This document shows, in pieces, positions 29,260-40,280 of a stretch of 64,000 nt of DNA (the stretch's first letter is position 1; every line of letters begins with the position of its first letter). The position numbers were made by a program, and so were the translations under genes. The DNA comes from Cellulomonas sp. JZ18 (GTDB lineage Bacteria; Actinomycetota; Actinomycetes; Actinomycetales; Cellulomonadaceae), in contig NZ_CP045245.1 in the NCBI RefSeq assembly GCF_009720485.1, forward strand, positions 1,736,001-1,800,000, read 5' to 3'. The notes under the pieces were generated by a model, which was not told the DNA's origin, did no database searches, and saw only the letters and a program-made list of their open reading frames with translations.

Positions 29260-29985
29260 GTGTCCGAGTCCCGTGCCGACGACCCGGCGCGTCGCGCCCA
29301 CGACGTGCGTCCCTACGGCCAGGAGGCGCCGTACGGTCCGCCCGGCGCGGACGCGCGCGGTGGTGGGGCACCCGGTGGTGGCGCGCCCGGCGGGGGCCCC
29401 GACGGGCCGGCGGGGCGGGCAGGGTCCGGGGCACCCGAGAGCACCGCGCCGACCGGCGGTGCGGCGTGGACGACGCCGGGCGACGCCCAGCCGGGCGCCC
29501 CGTACCAGCAGAGCGCTCCGTACCAGCAGAGCGCTCCGTACCAGCAGAGCGCTCCGTACCAGCAGAGCGCTCCGGGGCAGCAGGGCGCTGCGTACGCCAC
29601 GGGCGGCGCCCAGGGGCCGGGCGGGACCTACCCGGCCGGCGGCGCGTACCCCGCGGGCGGCGCGCCCTACCCGGCGCCGGGCTACTGGCCCCGCAACGAC
29701 CTCGGCGTCTGGTCCCTGGTGCTCGCGCTCGCCGGCATCGTGCTCGCCTGCGGCTTCGTCACGGGCATCCCGGCGGTCATCGTCGGGCAGAACGCCCGCC
29801 GCGCCGTCGCACGCGGCGAGGCGAACAACGACGGCGTCGCCCTCGCGGGGGTGATCCTCGGCTGGGTCGCGATCGGCCTGGGCGTGCTCATGGTCGCCGC
29901 CCTGGTGCTGTCGTTCCTCGTGCCGCTCGTGTTCCTCGGCGTGACGCTGCCCTGGGCGACCGAGATGTCGGGCAGCAGCTGGTGA
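29260..29985 (+). CDS. Second DUF4190 membrane protein, tandem PYQQSA repeats
   Basis: The 241-residue protein has the same plan as the DUF4190 gene upstream: a long disordered Gly/Pro/Gln N-terminus, then two helices around GIPAVIVGQNARRAVARGEANNDGVALAGVILG. The N-terminal part contains four exact six-residue repeats PYQQSA plus a fifth degenerate copy, encoded by 18-base direct repeats. The GTG at 29260 follows CCGGAGG. Function is unknown; a membrane-associated scaffold is only a guess. Confidence 0.75.
   Translation: MSESRADDPARRAHDVRPYGQEAPYGPPGADARGGGAPGGGAPGGGPDGPAGRAGSGAPESTAPTGGAAWTTPGDAQPGAPYQQSAPYQQSAPYQQSAPYQQSAPGQQGAAYATGGAQGPGGTYPAGGAYPAGGAPYPAPGYWPRNDLGVWSLVLALAGIVLACGFVTGIPAVIVGQNARRAVARGEANNDGVALAGVILGWVAIGLGVLMVAALVLSFLVPLVFLGVTLPWATEMSGSSW
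29500..29589 (+). repeat. 18-bp tandem repeat inside the DUF4190 gene
   Basis: Four identical 18-base units (CCGTACCAGCAGAGCGCT) at 29500-29571 are followed by a fifth diverged unit to 29589. Each encodes one six-residue repeat, so copy-number change by slippage would keep the reading frame. Confidence 0.95.
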
Positions 29986-30043
29986 GGGCGGGCGGCGCGG
30001 TCCCACGGACCGGGCCGTGGACGGCTGTGGTGCAGCGCACGTC

Positions 30044-30049
30044 TAGCAT
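30044..30049 (+). promoter_or_regulatory. -10 box for the trpC leader transcript
   Basis: TAGCAT lies exactly six bases before the GTG at 30056, the same spacing as the leaderless genes in this window. It starts a message whose first codons form a small ORF running into trpC. Confidence 0.5.
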
Positions 30050-30055
30050 GACCGG

Positions 30056-30130
30056 GTGGCAGACCGCGCGCCGGACGGGCGAACGACGGGCCGCCGTACC
30101 GACGGGGCGAAGGGGATGAGCCGCCGATGA
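30056..30130 (+). CDS. Leaderless 24-codon ORF coupled to trpC
   Basis: A GTG-started ORF of 24 codons begins six bases after TAGCAT, has no Shine-Dalgarno sequence, and stops at TGA 30128-30130, overlapping the trpC ATG in ATGA. The peptide is Arg/Gly/Asp-rich (six Arg) and has no Trp, so it is not a classical trp attenuator leader peptide. A GAAGGGG within its last codons could be the trpC ribosome-binding site. Translation of the ORF may control access to trpC. This is a prediction from layout alone. Confidence 0.4.
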   Translation: MADRAPDGRTTGRRTDGAKGMSRR

Positions 30131-30939
30131 CCGTGCTGGACGACATCGTCGCGGGGGTCCGGGAGGACCTCGCGGCACGCGAGGCGGCGACGCCGCTGGC
30201 CGAGCTGAAGGAGCGCGCCGCACGCCGTGAGTCGGCGATCCACTGCCTCGGGCGCCTGAAGGTGGACGACGCCGTCACCGTCATCGCCGAGGTGAAGCGC
30301 TCCAGCCCGAGCAAGGGCGCGCTGGCGACGATCAGCGACCCGGCGGCGCTGGCCGCCGAGTACGAGACGGGAGGCGCCGTCGCGATCTCCGTGCTGACCG
30401 AGCGGCGACGCTTCAACGGCTCGCTGGACGACCTGGACGCCGTGCGGGCGCGAGTCGACATCCCGGTGCTGCGCAAGGACTTCGTGGTCTCGCCGTACCA
30501 GGTGTGGGAGGCGCGCGCGCACGGGGCGGACCTCGTCCTGCTGATCGTCGCGGCGCTCGAGCAGACCGTGCTGGAGTCGCTCGTGGAGCGCGTCCACTCG
30601 CTCGGCATGACGGCGCTCGTCGAGGTGCACGACACCGAGGAGGTGGCGCGCGCCGTCGACGCGGGCGCTCGGGTCATCGGCGTCAACGCCCGCGACCTCA
30701 AGACCCTCGACGTCGACCGGACGACGTTCGCCCGGGTCGCCCCCGCGATCCCCTCCGACGTGGTCAAGGTCGCCGAGTCGGGCGTGCGCGGTCCGCACGA
30801 CGTCATGGACTACGCACGGGCCGGTGCCGACGTCGTGCTCGTCGGCGAGGCGCTCGTGACGGACGACGCCCCGCGGCAGTCCGTCGCCGACCTGGTCGCG
30901 GCCGGTGCCCACCCCTCGCTGCGGGCGGTGCGGCAGTGA
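30127..30939 (+). CDS. trpC: Indole-3-glycerol phosphate synthase TrpC
   Basis: The 270-residue (beta/alpha)8 enzyme closes the indole ring of CdRP in tryptophan synthesis. [13 protein letters not shown] carries the catalytic Glu and Lys and the substrate-binding Ser-Pro-Ser. [10 protein letters not shown] has the general-acid Lys, and [11 protein letters not shown] is the phosphate-binding loop. It is a stand-alone TrpC with no TrpF fusion. The ATG overlaps the stop of an upstream small ORF, and the gene overlaps trpB by GTGA. Confidence 0.96.
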   Translation: MTVLDDIVAGVREDLAAREAATPLAELKERAARRESAIHCLGRLKVDDAVTVIAEVKRSSPSKGALATISDPAALAAEYETGGAVAISVLTERRRFNGSLDDLDAVRARVDIPVLRKDFVVSPYQVWEARAHGADLVLLIVAALEQTVLESLVERVHSLGMTALVEVHDTEEVARAVDAGARVIGVNARDLKTLDVDRTTFARVAPAIPSDVVKVAESGVRGPHDVMDYARAGADVVLVGEALVTDDAPRQSVADLVAAGAHPSLRAVRQ

Positions 30940-32249
30940 GCGCGACGGGCCGGTCCTCGGTGAGCCGCAGCATGCGCGACGTCCTCGCCTCGGGCGGCGC
31001 GCTGGGCACGCAGGCCGGGCCGTACTTCGGCGACTTCGGCGGGCGGTTCGTCCCGGAGGCGCTGATCGCCGCCCTCGACGAGCTCGACACCGAGTACCAC
31101 AAGGCCCTGGCCGACCCGACGTTCGCGGACGAGCTGGAGCGGCTGCACCGCACGTACACGGGCCGGCCGAGCCCGCTGACCGAGGTGCCCCGCTTCGCGC
31201 GGCACGTCGGCGAGGGCGTGCGCGTGTTCCTCAAGCGCGAGGACCTGAACCACACGGGCTCGCACAAGATCAACAACGTGCTCGGCCAGGCGCTGCTGGT
31301 GAAGCGCATGGGCAAGACGCGCGTGATCGCGGAGACCGGCGCCGGCCAGCACGGCGTCGCGACCGCCACGGCGTGCGCGCTGCTCGACCTCGAGTGCACC
31401 GTCTACATGGGCGAGGAGGACACGCAGCGCCAGGCGCTCAACGTCGCCCGCATGCGGCTGCTCGGGGCCGAGGTCGTCCCGGTCACCATCGGGTCGCGGA
31501 CGCTCAAGGACGCGATCAACGAGGCGCTGCGCGACTGGGTGGCCAACGTCGAGTCGACGCACTACCTGCTCGGCACCGTCACGGGTCCGCACCCGTTCCC
31601 GGAGATGGTCCGCGACTTCCACAAGGTCATCGGCGACGAGGCCCGTGCGCAGCTGCTCGAGGAGATCGGCCGGCTGCCCGACGCGGTGGCGGCGTGCGTG
31701 GGCGGCGGCTCGAACGCCATGGGGATCTTCAACGCGTTCCTCGACGACCCCGACGTGCGGCTGTTCGGCTTCGAGGCCGGCGGCGAGGGCGTCGCGTCCG
31801 GCCGCCACTCCGCGCGGTTCTCGGGCGGCGTGCCGGGCGTGCTGCACGGCGCCCGCAGCTACCTCCTCCAGGACGAGGACGGGCAGACGCTGCCGAGCCA
31901 CTCGGTCTCGGCGGGGCTCGACTACCCCAGCGTGGGCCCGGAGCACGCGTGGCTGCACGACATCGGCCGGGCGCAGTACCGCCCGGTGACGGACGTGGAG
32001 GCCATGCAGGCGTTCGAGTTGCTGTGCCGGACCGAGGGGATCATCCCCGCGATCGAGTCGGCGCACGCCCTCGCCGGGGCGATCGCGCTGGGCGCCGAGG
32101 CTCGGCAGTGGGGGCGGGACGGCCGCGAGGCGGTGGTCCTCGTCAACCTGTCGGGGCGCGGCGACAAGGACGTCGCGACGGCGGCGGCGTGGTTCGGCCT
32201 GATCGAGGACGAGCCGGTGGTCAAGGCGGACGAGGGGGAGCAGCTGTGA
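30936..32249 (+). CDS. trpB: Tryptophan synthase beta chain TrpB
   Basis: The 437-residue PLP enzyme condenses indole with serine. HTGSHKINN carries the Schiff-base lysine, GAGQHG the substrate Gln/His region, and [10 protein letters not shown] the phosphate-binding glycines. Residues up to about 24 form a non-conserved extension before [15 protein letters not shown]. The start GTG overlaps the trpC stop; the end overlaps trpA in the same way, keeping alpha and beta subunits coupled. Confidence 0.97.
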   Translation: MSATGRSSVSRSMRDVLASGGALGTQAGPYFGDFGGRFVPEALIAALDELDTEYHKALADPTFADELERLHRTYTGRPSPLTEVPRFARHVGEGVRVFLKREDLNHTGSHKINNVLGQALLVKRMGKTRVIAETGAGQHGVATATACALLDLECTVYMGEEDTQRQALNVARMRLLGAEVVPVTIGSRTLKDAINEALRDWVANVESTHYLLGTVTGPHPFPEMVRDFHKVIGDEARAQLLEEIGRLPDAVAACVGGGSNAMGIFNAFLDDPDVRLFGFEAGGEGVASGRHSARFSGGVPGVLHGARSYLLQDEDGQTLPSHSVSAGLDYPSVGPEHAWLHDIGRAQYRPVTDVEAMQAFELLCRTEGIIPAIESAHALAGAIALGAEARQWGRDGREAVVLVNLSGRGDKDVATAAAWFGLIEDEPVVKADEGEQL

Positions 32250-33082
32250 GCACGACGCAGGTCCGCTCGGTGACCGCCGAGCGTCTCGACGCGCTCGCCT
32301 CCGGCCCCTCGCCGCGTGCGGCGCTGATCGGCTACCTGCCCGTGGGCTTCCCCTCCGTGCCCGGGTCCGTGCGGGCCGTGCGGGCGATGGTCGAGGCGGG
32401 CGTCGACGTCGTCGAGCTCGGCATGCCGTACACGGACCCCGTGATGGACGGGCCGGTCATCCAGCGCGCGGCGGACGCCGCCCTCGCGAACGGCACCCGC
32501 GTCAAGGACACCCTCGTCGCGGTCGAGCAGGTCGCGGACGCCGGGGCGCCCGTCCTGGTCATGACCTACTGGAACCTCGTGCTGCGGTACGGGGTGGACG
32601 CGTACGCGCGCGACCTCGCGGCCGCGGGCGGCGCCGGGCTCATCACGCCCGACCTGATCCCGGACGAGGCCGAGGAGTGGCTGCAGGCGTCGGACGCGCA
32701 CGGTCTGGATCGTGTGTTCCTCGTGGCGCCGTCGTCCACGCCCGAGCGGCTGGCGTCGACGAGCGCCGCGAGCCGTGGGTTCGTCTACGCGGCGTCGACC
32801 ATGGGGGTCACGGGGGAGCGGGCCACGGTCGGCGCCCGGGCCGAGCAGCTCGTCGCCGACACGCGTGCGGCCGGTGCCGAGCGCGTGTGCGTCGGGCTGG
32901 GCGTGTCGCGCCCCGAGCAGGCCGCGCAGGTGGCGGGCTACGCCGACGGCGTCATCGTCGGCTCGGCGCTCGTGCGCCCCCTGGTGGAGGCCGTGGACGA
33001 GGGCGCCGGGATCGACGCGCTCACGCGGGTCGTCGCGGGGCTCGCCGAGGGTGTCCGGTTCGCCGACCGGTCGGGCCGATGA
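32246..33082 (+). CDS. trpA: Tryptophan synthase alpha chain TrpA
   Basis: The 278-residue TIM barrel cleaves indole-glycerol phosphate to indole, which passes to TrpB. The catalytic Glu lies in [18 protein letters not shown] and the catalytic Asp in [14 protein letters not shown]. The phosphate loop [10 protein letters not shown] is intact. The family-typical loop [14 protein letters not shown] is also present. The GTG start overlaps trpB, and the stop overlaps the lgt ATG (ATGA), so lgt is translated from the same message. Confidence 0.97.
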   Translation: MSTTQVRSVTAERLDALASGPSPRAALIGYLPVGFPSVPGSVRAVRAMVEAGVDVVELGMPYTDPVMDGPVIQRAADAALANGTRVKDTLVAVEQVADAGAPVLVMTYWNLVLRYGVDAYARDLAAAGGAGLITPDLIPDEAEEWLQASDAHGLDRVFLVAPSSTPERLASTSAASRGFVYAASTMGVTGERATVGARAEQLVADTRAAGAERVCVGLGVSRPEQAAQVAGYADGVIVGSALVRPLVEAVDEGAGIDALTRVVAGLAEGVRFADRSGR

Positions 33083-33969
33083 CGTTCACCGGGACGCTCG
33101 CCGCCGCGGGGATCCCCAGCCCCTCGCAGGGTGTGTGGCACCTGGGGCCGTTCCCGCTGCGCGCGTACGCGTTCGCGATCCTGCTCGGCATCGTCGTCGC
33201 CGCGATCATGACGCGGCGGCGGTGGGCCGAGCGCGGCGGCGACCCGGAGACGGTCCTCGACATCACGTACTGGGCGGTGCCGTTCGGCATCGTCGGCGGT
33301 CGGATCTACCACGTCCTGAGCTCGCCCGACGCCTACTTCGGCCCCGGCGGCGACCCCGTGCGGGCGCTCTACATCTGGGAGGGCGGGCTCGGCATCTGGG
33401 GCGCCGTCGCGTTCGGCGCGGTCGGCGCGTGGATCGGCTGCCGGCGCCACGGCGTGCGGCTCGCGCCGTTCGCCGACGCGCTCGCGCCGGGGCTGCTCGT
33501 CGCGCAGGCCATCGGCCGTCTCGGGAACTGGTTCAACCAGGAGCTGTTCGGCGGTCCGACGACGCTGCCGTGGGGGCTGCGGATCGACGAGCAGCACCTG
33601 CCGACCGGCTTCGAGCCCGGCACGCTGTTCCACCCGACCTTCCTGTACGAGCTGGTGTGGAACCTCGCCGCCGCCGCGCTGCTGCTCTGGCTGGACCGCC
33701 GCTACCGCCTCGGGCACGGCCGCGTGTTCTGGCTCTACGTCGCCCTGTACACCGCGGGACGGCTGTGGATCGAGCTCCTGCGGATCGACCCCGCGGAGAC
33801 GGTGCTGGGTCTGCGCCTGAACGTCTGGACGTCCGTCATCGTCGGTGTCGGTGCGCTGGTAGCGTTCGTCGTGGTCGGCCGTCGGCATCCAGGACGTGAC
33901 GCGACCCTCCTGCGCACACCCCCCAGCACGCAGGACGACGAGGCGGAGGCCTCCACACCCGCCCGGTGA
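33079..33969 (+). CDS. lgt: Prolipoprotein diacylglyceryl transferase Lgt
   Basis: The 296-residue polytopic membrane enzyme attaches diacylglycerol to the lipobox cysteine of prolipoproteins. Seven or so spans are predicted. The Lgt signature [15 protein letters not shown] with the essential Arg and Asn, and [11 protein letters not shown] near the C-terminus, are present. A short hydrophilic tail of about 30 residues follows the last span. This window alone encodes four likely lipoproteins that would be its substrates (FKBP, the sugar-binding protein, LivK, the peptide-binding protein). It is coupled to trpA. Confidence 0.95.
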   Translation: MTFTGTLAAAGIPSPSQGVWHLGPFPLRAYAFAILLGIVVAAIMTRRRWAERGGDPETVLDITYWAVPFGIVGGRIYHVLSSPDAYFGPGGDPVRALYIWEGGLGIWGAVAFGAVGAWIGCRRHGVRLAPFADALAPGLLVAQAIGRLGNWFNQELFGGPTTLPWGLRIDEQHLPTGFEPGTLFHPTFLYELVWNLAAAALLLWLDRRYRLGHGRVFWLYVALYTAGRLWIELLRIDPAETVLGLRLNVWTSVIVGVGALVAFVVVGRRHPGRDATLLRTPPSTQDDEAEASTPAR

Positions 33970-34034
33970 CCCGGGCGGTCGGAACGACCCGGCCACCATC
34001 CGAGGCGGCGCCCCGCATGCCTGCGCGCGGGCCG

Positions 34035-34040
34035 TATAGT
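34035..34040 (+). promoter_or_regulatory. -10 box for gltBD
   Basis: TATAGT, unusually AT-rich for this window, lies 84 bases before the gltB ATG. The leader between contains a poly-C stretch and a small CCCCGG/CCGGGG inverted repeat at about 34092-34106 that could affect expression. No specific regulator site was recognised. Confidence 0.5.
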
Positions 34041-34124
34041 CGCCTCCACACCGGGCCGACGACGTCCCTGTACCCCCCCTGTTGTTGCGATGCCCCGGCC
34101 CCGGGGACTGTGAGGACGGTGCTG

Positions 34125-37100
34125 ATGTCCACGTCGCCCGTGAGCCCCGACGCCGCCGCGGCGCCCTCCGCGCACACCCTCTACGACCCCGCCGCCGAGC
34201 ACGACGCGTGCGGGTTCGCCTGGGTGGCCACGCTGCGCGGCACACCGGGTCGCGACATCGTCGACGCCGGTCTGACGGCGCTGCTCAACCTGGACCACCG
34301 CGGTGCGGTCGGGGCCGAGGAGGACAGCGGTGACGGCGCCGGCATCCTCACGCAGATCCCCGACGCGTTCCTGCGCGACGTCGTCGACGCCGAGCTGCCG
34401 CCGCCCGGGCACTACGCGATCGGCATGGCGTTCCTGCCGGTCGAGGAGGCGGACCTGCAGCGGGCCGTGCGTGCGGTCGAGGCGATCGCCGCGGAGGAGA
34501 AGCTCGACGTGCTCGCGTGGCGCGAGGTCGTCGTGACGGCCGACCTCGTGGGTCCCACGGCGCGGGCCTCGATGCCGGCGTTCCGCCAGCTCGTCGTCGC
34601 CGACCCGTCGCGGGAGCTCGCGGGCATCGAGCTCGACCGACGCACGTACCGGCTGCGCAAGCGCGCCGAGCGTGAGGCCGGCGTCTACTTCGCGTCGCTG
34701 TCGGCGCGCACCATCGTCTACAAGGGCATGCTGACGCCCGGCCAGCTGGAGCCGTTCTTCGCGGACCTGTCGGACCCGCGGTACGCGTCCGAGATCGCGC
34801 TCGTGCACTCGCGCTTCTCGACCAACACGTTCCCGTCGTGGCCCCTCGCGCAGCCGTTCCGGATGATCGCGCACAACGGCGAGATCAACACGGTCCGCGG
34901 CAACCGCAACTGGATGGCGGCGCGCGAGGGCATGCTCGCCTCCGAGGCGCTGGGCGACCTCGCGCCGCTGCTGCCGGTGTGCACCCCCGGCGGGTCCGAC
35001 TCGGGCAGCTTCGACGAGGTGCTCGAGCTGCTGCACCTCGCGGGCCGCTCGCTGCCGCACGCGATGATGATGATGATCCCCGAGCCGTGGGAGAACCACG
35101 CGCAGATGGATCCGGCCACGCGCGCGTTCTTCGAGTACCACTCCACGCTCATGGAGCCGTGGGACGGCCCGGCCGCGATGACGTTCACCGACGGCACGGT
35201 CATCGGCTCCATGCAGGACCGCAACGGGCTGCGTCCGGGCCGGTACTGGGTGACCGAGGACGGTCTGGTGGTCTGCGCGTCCGAGGCCGGCGTCCTCGAC
35301 CTCGACCCGGCGTCGGTCGTCGCCAAGGGCAGGCTCGAGCCCGGTCTGTTCTTCCTCGTCGACACCGGCCAGGGCCGGATCGTCGCGGACGCGGAGGTCA
35401 TGGCGCAGCTGGCTGCGCAGCGGCCGTACGCCCAGTGGCTCGAGGAGAACCTCGTCCGCCTCGAGCAGCTGCCCGAGCGCGACCACGTGTCGCACTCGAG
35501 CGCCTCCGTCCGCCGGCGCCAGCGCGCGTTCGGCTACACGGAGGAGGAGCTCAAGGTCCTCCTCGCCCCGATGGCGGCGGCCGGTGCGGAGCCGCTCGGC
35601 GCCATGGGGTCGGACACGCCCGTCGCGGTGCTCTCGCAGCGTCCGCGTCTGCTGTTCGACTACTTCACGCAGATGTTCGCCCAGGTGACGAACCCGCCGC
35701 TCGACGCGATCCGCGAGGAGCTCGTCACGTCGATCGGCGGTGCCATCGGCCCCGAGCCGAACCTGCTCGCGGACGGGCCGGAGCACGCGCGCAAGCTCGC
35801 GCTGCCCTTCCCGGTCATCGACAACGACCAGCTCGCGAAGATCGTGCACGTGGCGAAGTCGCCCGCGCACGGGTTCCGCTCGACCACCATCCGCGGCCTG
35901 TACAAGGTCGACGGCGGGGGAGCGGCGCTCGAGAAGCGGCTCGAGGAGATCTTCGCCGAGGTCGACCGCGCCATCGCCGACGGCGTGAGCTTCCTCGTCC
36001 TGTCGGACCGCAACTCCGACGCGGACCTCGCGCCGATCCCGTCGCTGCTGCTGCTCTCGGCGGTGCACCACCACACGCTGCGCCGGCACACGCGCACGCA
36101 GATCTCGCTCGTCGTCGAGGCCGGCGACGTCCGCGAGGTGCACCACGTGGCGCTCCTCGTCGGCTACGGCGCCGCCGCGGTGAACCCGTACCTGGCGATG
36201 GAGTCCGTCGAGGACCTCGCGCGCAGCGGCTTCCTGCCCGGCGTCACCCCCGAGAAGGCGGTCGCGAACCTCATCAAGGCGCTCGGCAAGGGCGTGCTGA
36301 AGGTCATGTCGAAGATGGGCATCTCGACGATCGCGTCCTACCGCGGGGCGCAGGTGTTCGAGGCCATCGGCCTGTCGCACGCGCTGGTGGACAAGTACTT
36401 CACGGGCACGACGAGCCGCCTGGGCGGCATCGGCCTCGACGTCATCGCGGCCGAGGTCGCGGCCCGGCACGCGGACGCGTACCCGGCGAGCGGCAACCGG
36501 CAGGCGCACCAGCGCCTCGCCGTGGGCGGCGAGTACCAGTGGCGCCGGGGCGGCGAGGAGCACCTGTTCGACCCGGAGACGGTGTTCCGGCTGCAGCACT
36601 CGACGCGCACGCGGCAGATGGACGTGTTCCGCCAGTACACGCAGCGCGTCGACGAGCAGTCGGAGCGGCTGATGACGCTGCGCGGCCTGCTGCGGTTCAA
36701 GGACGGCGTGCGCCCGCCCGTGCCGGTCGACGAGGTCGAGCCGGTCAGCGAGATCGTCAAGCGCTTCCAGACGGGCGCCATGTCCTACGGCTCCATCTCG
36801 GCCGAGGCGCACGAGACGCTCGCGATCGCGATGAACCGCCTCGGCGGCAAGTCCAACACCGGCGAGGGCGGCGAGGACCCGGAGCGCCTGTACGACCCCG
36901 AGCGTCGCTCGGCGATCAAGCAGATCGCGTCGGGTCGCTTCGGGGTGACGAGCGAGTACCTGACCCACGCGGACGACATCCAGATCAAGCTCGCCCAGGG
37001 CGCCAAGCCCGGTGAGGGCGGGCAGCTGCCGGGGCACAAGGTGTACCCGTGGGTGGCGAGGACGCGGCACTCGACGCCGGGCGTGGGCCTCATCTCGCCG

Positions 37101-38690
37101 CCGCCGCACCACGACATCTACTCGATCGAGGACCTGGCGCAGCTCATCCACGACGCCAAGAACGCGAACCCGTCGGCGCGCATCCACACGAAGCTCGTGT
37201 CGGAGTTCGGCGTCGGGACGATCGCGGCCGGCGTGGCGAAGGCGCACTCGGACGTCGTGCTCATCTCGGGCCACGACGGCGGCACGGGCGCCTCGCCGCT
37301 GACGTCGCTCAAGCACGCCGGCACGCCGTGGGAGATCGGCCTCGCCGAGACGCAGCAGACGCTCGTGCTCAACGACCTGCGCGACCGCGTCGTCGTGCAG
37401 GTGGACGGCCAGCTGAAGACCGGCCGCGACGTGGTCGTCGGCGCGCTGCTGGGCGCGGAGGAGTTCGGCTTCGCGACCGCTCCGCTGGTCGTGTCGGGCT
37501 GCGTCATGATGCGGGTCTGCCACCTCGACACGTGCCCGGTGGGCGTCGCGACGCAGAACCCGGAGCTGCGCGCGCGGTTCACCGGCAAGCCCGAGTTCGT
37601 CGTCACGTTCTTCGAGTTCATCGCGCAGGAGGTGCGCGAGCTGCTCGCGCAGCTCGGCTTCCGCACGCTCCAGGAGGCGGTGGGTCACGTCGAGGTGCTC
37701 GACACCCGCGACGCGGTGGACCACTGGAAGGCCGCGGGTCTGGACCTCGCGCCGGTGCTCGCGGTGCCGCAGCCCAAGCCGGGGTCGGCGCTGCACCACG
37801 TGAAGGAGCAGGACCACGGCCTGTCGCGCGCGCTGGACAACCAGCTCATCGCGATGGCGGCGGACGCGCTCGAGCGGGCCGAGCCGGTCCGCATCGACCT
37901 GCCGATCCGCAACGTCAACCGCACGGTCGGCACGATGCTGGGCCACCACGTGACCAAGCGGTACGGCGGTGCGGGACTGCCGGACGACACGATCGACGTC
38001 ACCCTGACCGGGTCGGCGGGCCAGTCGTTCGGCGCGTTCGTGCCGCGGGGCATCACGCTGCGCCTGTTCGGCGACGCGAACGACTACGTCGGCAAGGGCC
38101 TGTCCGGCGGGCGCATCATCGTCCGTCCCGACCGGCGCTCGGTGCTGTCGAGCCAGCACAACGTCATCGCGGGCAACGTGATCGGCTACGGCGCGACGAG
38201 CGGGCAGATCCTCCTGCGCGGGCTCGTCGGCGAGCGCTTCGGCGTGCGCAACTCGGGCGCCACGCTCGTCGTCGAGGGCGTCGGTGACCACGCCTGCGAG
38301 TACATGACGGGCGGCACGGTCGTCGTGCTGGGCAGCACGGGCCGCAACTTCGGCGCCGGCATGTCCGGGGGCACGGCGTACGTGCTCGACCTGCGACCCG
38401 AGCTGGTGAACATCGAGGCGGTGCGCGCCGGTGAGCTGTCGCTCGCGCCGCTCGACGACGAGGACGCGGCGCTGGTCGAGCACCTGCTGCGCGTCCACGC
38501 CGAGGAGACGGGCTCGCCGGTCGCGGCCCAGCTGCTCGAGGACCCCCAGGGCACCCGGGCGCGGTTCACGCGCCTGCTGCCCACCGAGTACGCCCGCGTG
38601 CGGAGCGCCCTCGCGAAGGCCGAGGCCGAGGGCCTCGACCCCGCGGCGCCCGGCGTGTGGGACCAGATCCTGGAGGTGGCCCGTGGCTGA
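34125..38690 (+). CDS. gltB: Glutamate synthase (NADPH) large subunit GltB
   Basis: The 1521-residue enzyme transfers the amide nitrogen of glutamine to 2-oxoglutarate. The class II amidotransferase domain begins at Cys28 (HDACGFAW) after a short propeptide that must be removed. The central domain, the FMN-binding synthase barrel ([12 protein letters not shown] and [18 protein letters not shown]) and the 3Fe-4S cluster cysteines ([15 protein letters not shown]) follow in order. A C-terminal beta-helix domain GXGXG-type ([16 protein letters not shown]) completes it. The ATG at 34125 puts the Cys at a normal position. GltD overlaps its 3' end by eight bases. Confidence 0.97.
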   Translation: MSTSPVSPDAAAAPSAHTLYDPAAEHDACGFAWVATLRGTPGRDIVDAGLTALLNLDHRGAVGAEEDSGDGAGILTQIPDAFLRDVVDAELPPPGHYAIGMAFLPVEEADLQRAVRAVEAIAAEEKLDVLAWREVVVTADLVGPTARASMPAFRQLVVADPSRELAGIELDRRTYRLRKRAEREAGVYFASLSARTIVYKGMLTPGQLEPFFADLSDPRYASEIALVHSRFSTNTFPSWPLAQPFRMIAHNGEINTVRGNRNWMAAREGMLASEALGDLAPLLPVCTPGGSDSGSFDEVLELLHLAGRSLPHAMMMMIPEPWENHAQMDPATRAFFEYHSTLMEPWDGPAAMTFTDGTVIGSMQDRNGLRPGRYWVTEDGLVVCASEAGVLDLDPASVVAKGRLEPGLFFLVDTGQGRIVADAEVMAQLAAQRPYAQWLEENLVRLEQLPERDHVSHSSASVRRRQRAFGYTEEELKVLLAPMAAAGAEPLGAMGSDTPVAVLSQRPRLLFDYFTQMFAQVTNPPLDAIREELVTSIGGAIGPEPNLLADGPEHARKLALPFPVIDNDQLAKIVHVAKSPAHGFRSTTIRGLYKVDGGGAALEKRLEEIFAEVDRAIADGVSFLVLSDRNSDADLAPIPSLLLLSAVHHHTLRRHTRTQISLVVEAGDVREVHHVALLVGYGAAAVNPYLAMESVEDLARSGFLPGVTPEKAVANLIKALGKGVLKVMSKMGISTIASYRGAQVFEAIGLSHALVDKYFTGTTSRLGGIGLDVIAAEVAARHADAYPASGNRQAHQRLAVGGEYQWRRGGEEHLFDPETVFRLQHSTRTRQMDVFRQYTQRVDEQSERLMTLRGLLRFKDGVRPPVPVDEVEPVSEIVKRFQTGAMSYGSISAEAHETLAIAMNRLGGKSNTGEGGEDPERLYDPERRSAIKQIASGRFGVTSEYLTHADDIQIKLAQGAKPGEGGQLPGHKVYPWVARTRHSTPGVGLISPPPHHDIYSIEDLAQLIHDAKNANPSARIHTKLVSEFGVGTIAAGVAKAHSDVVLISGHDGGTGASPLTSLKHAGTPWEIGLAETQQTLVLNDLRDRVVVQVDGQLKTGRDVVVGALLGAEEFGFATAPLVVSGCVMMRVCHLDTCPVGVATQNPELRARFTGKPEFVVTFFEFIAQEVRELLAQLGFRTLQEAVGHVEVLDTRDAVDHWKAAGLDLAPVLAVPQPKPGSALHHVKEQDHGLSRALDNQLIAMAADALERAEPVRIDLPIRNVNRTVGTMLGHHVTKRYGGAGLPDDTIDVTLTGSAGQSFGAFVPRGITLRLFGDANDYVGKGLSGGRIIVRPDRRSVLSSQHNVIAGNVIGYGATSGQILLRGLVGERFGVRNSGATLVVEGVGDHACEYMTGGTVVVLGSTGRNFGAGMSGGTAYVLDLRPELVNIEAVRAGELSLAPLDDEDAALVEHLLRVHAEETGSPVAAQLLEDPQGTRARFTRLLPTEYARVRSALAKAEAEGLDPAAPGVWDQILEVARG

Positions 38691-40149
38691 CCCCCGCGGC
38701 TTCCTGAAGGTGCGCGAGCGCGAGCTCCCGCCCAACCGCCCCGTCGAGGTGCGCCTGCGCGACTGGAAGGACGTGCACGCGAACCTCGTGGCGGGTCAGC
38801 CGTTCCTCAAGGAGCAGGCCGGCCGCTGCATGGACTGCGGCATCCCGTTCTGCCACAACGGCTGCCCCCTCGGGAACCTCATCCCCGAGTGGAACGACCT
38901 GGTGTGGCGCGGCCAGTGGGCGGACGCCATCGACCGCCTGCACGCGACGAACAACTTCCCGGAGTTCACGGGGCGCATCTGCCCGGCGCCGTGCGAGTCC
39001 AGCTGCGTGCTGGGCATCAACCAGCCGCCGGTGACGATCAAGAACGTCGAGGTCTCGATCATCGACGAGGCGTTCGCACGCGGGCTCGTGACGCCGCAGG
39101 TGCCGCAGCGCCTCACCGGGCACACGGTCGCGGTCGTCGGCTCGGGACCCGCGGGTCTCGCCGCCGCGCAGCAGCTGACCCGCGCCGGTCACACCGTCGC
39201 GGTGTACGAGCGGGACGACGAGATCGGCGGCCTGCTGCGCTACGGCGTGCCGGACTTCAAGCTCGAGAAGGTCCACATCGACCGCCGCCTCGAGCAGATG
39301 CGCGCCGAGGGCACCCGCTTCCGCGCCGGCGTCGAGGTCGGCCGCGACGTCACGTGGTCGCAGCTGCAGGCGCGCTACGACGCGATCGTCGTCGCGACGG
39401 GCGCCACGGTCCCGCGTCAGCCGTCGGTGGCGGGTCTCGACCTGGACGGCGTCCACGTCGCGATGGACTACCTGCACCAGGCCAACGCGGTCGTCGCCGG
39501 CAAGGACGTGCCCGGCCAGATCACGGCCGAGGGCAAGCACGTCGTCATCATCGGCGGCGGCGACACCGGCTCGGACTGCCTGGGCACGGCGCTGCGCCAG
39601 GGCGCCGCGTCCGTGACGACGCTGGCCATCGGCAAGCGCCCGCCGCTGGAGCGACCCGAGCACCAGCCGTGGCCGACCGACCCGGTCGTCTTCGAGGTCT
39701 CCTCGTCGCACGAGGAGGGCGGGGAGCGCGAGTACCTCGCCTCCACCGTCGCGTTCGTGGGTGACGAGAGCGGCCGCGTCCGGCGACTGCGCCTCGCCAC
39801 GACCGAGTACCTGCCCGACGGCCGCCGTGTGCCGCAGCCCGGCACCGAGCGCGAGATCCCCGCGGACCTCGTGCTCATCGCGATGGGCTTCACCGGTCCC
39901 GAGACCGAGGGCATCGCCGACCAGCTCGGCGTCGCGCTCACCGACCGCGGCCTGGTCGCACGCAGCGACGACTTCGCGACCGACGTCCCCGGCGTGTTCG
40001 TGGCGGGTGACGCCGGTCGTGGCCAGTCGCTCGTCGTCTGGGCCATCGCCGAGGGGCGCGCGGCCGCCGCGGCGGTCGACGCCTACCTGTCCGGCTCCTC
40101 CGAGCTCCCGGTCCCGGTCACCGCCAGCACCGTGGCGCTGCGCCCCTGA
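38683..40149 (+). CDS. gltD: Glutamate synthase small subunit GltD
   Basis: The 488-residue FAD/NADPH-binding subunit supplies electrons to GltB. The N-terminal domain carries the two 4Fe-4S cluster motifs, with [17 protein letters not shown] and [12 protein letters not shown]. The FAD loop is [17 protein letters not shown]. The NADPH loop is [15 protein letters not shown]. The second FAD contact [19 protein letters not shown] is intact. The GTG at 38683 opens inside the gltB 3' end, so the two subunits are coupled. Confidence 0.96.
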   Translation: MADPRGFLKVRERELPPNRPVEVRLRDWKDVHANLVAGQPFLKEQAGRCMDCGIPFCHNGCPLGNLIPEWNDLVWRGQWADAIDRLHATNNFPEFTGRICPAPCESSCVLGINQPPVTIKNVEVSIIDEAFARGLVTPQVPQRLTGHTVAVVGSGPAGLAAAQQLTRAGHTVAVYERDDEIGGLLRYGVPDFKLEKVHIDRRLEQMRAEGTRFRAGVEVGRDVTWSQLQARYDAIVVATGATVPRQPSVAGLDLDGVHVAMDYLHQANAVVAGKDVPGQITAEGKHVVIIGGGDTGSDCLGTALRQGAASVTTLAIGKRPPLERPEHQPWPTDPVVFEVSSSHEEGGEREYLASTVAFVGDESGRVRRLRLATTEYLPDGRRVPQPGTEREIPADLVLIAMGFTGPETEGIADQLGVALTDRGLVARSDDFATDVPGVFVAGDAGRGQSLVVWAIAEGRAAAAAVDAYLSGSSELPVPVTASTVALRP

Positions 40150-40280
40150 CCGGGTCGTCCCCGTCCGTCCCCTTCGATCCCACCCCCTCGCTCCGACCCG
40201 GGCCGCGTACCTGCTGGTGCGCGGCCCGCGTCGGGACGTCCGGCCTGTGGCCGGCCCCCAGGAAGGCTTAGTCTCGAACC

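Noticed and set aside
29500..29589. CRISPR-like repeat array
   Set aside because: Repeats are contiguous, have no spacers and are in-frame codons of a protein.
33735..38735. Very long open frame on the minus strand opposite gltB
   Set aside because: It is a codon-bias shadow: high third-position GC leaves the opposite strand free of stops. The translation is Arg/His-rich with no recognisable domain, while the plus strand encodes a complete GltB.
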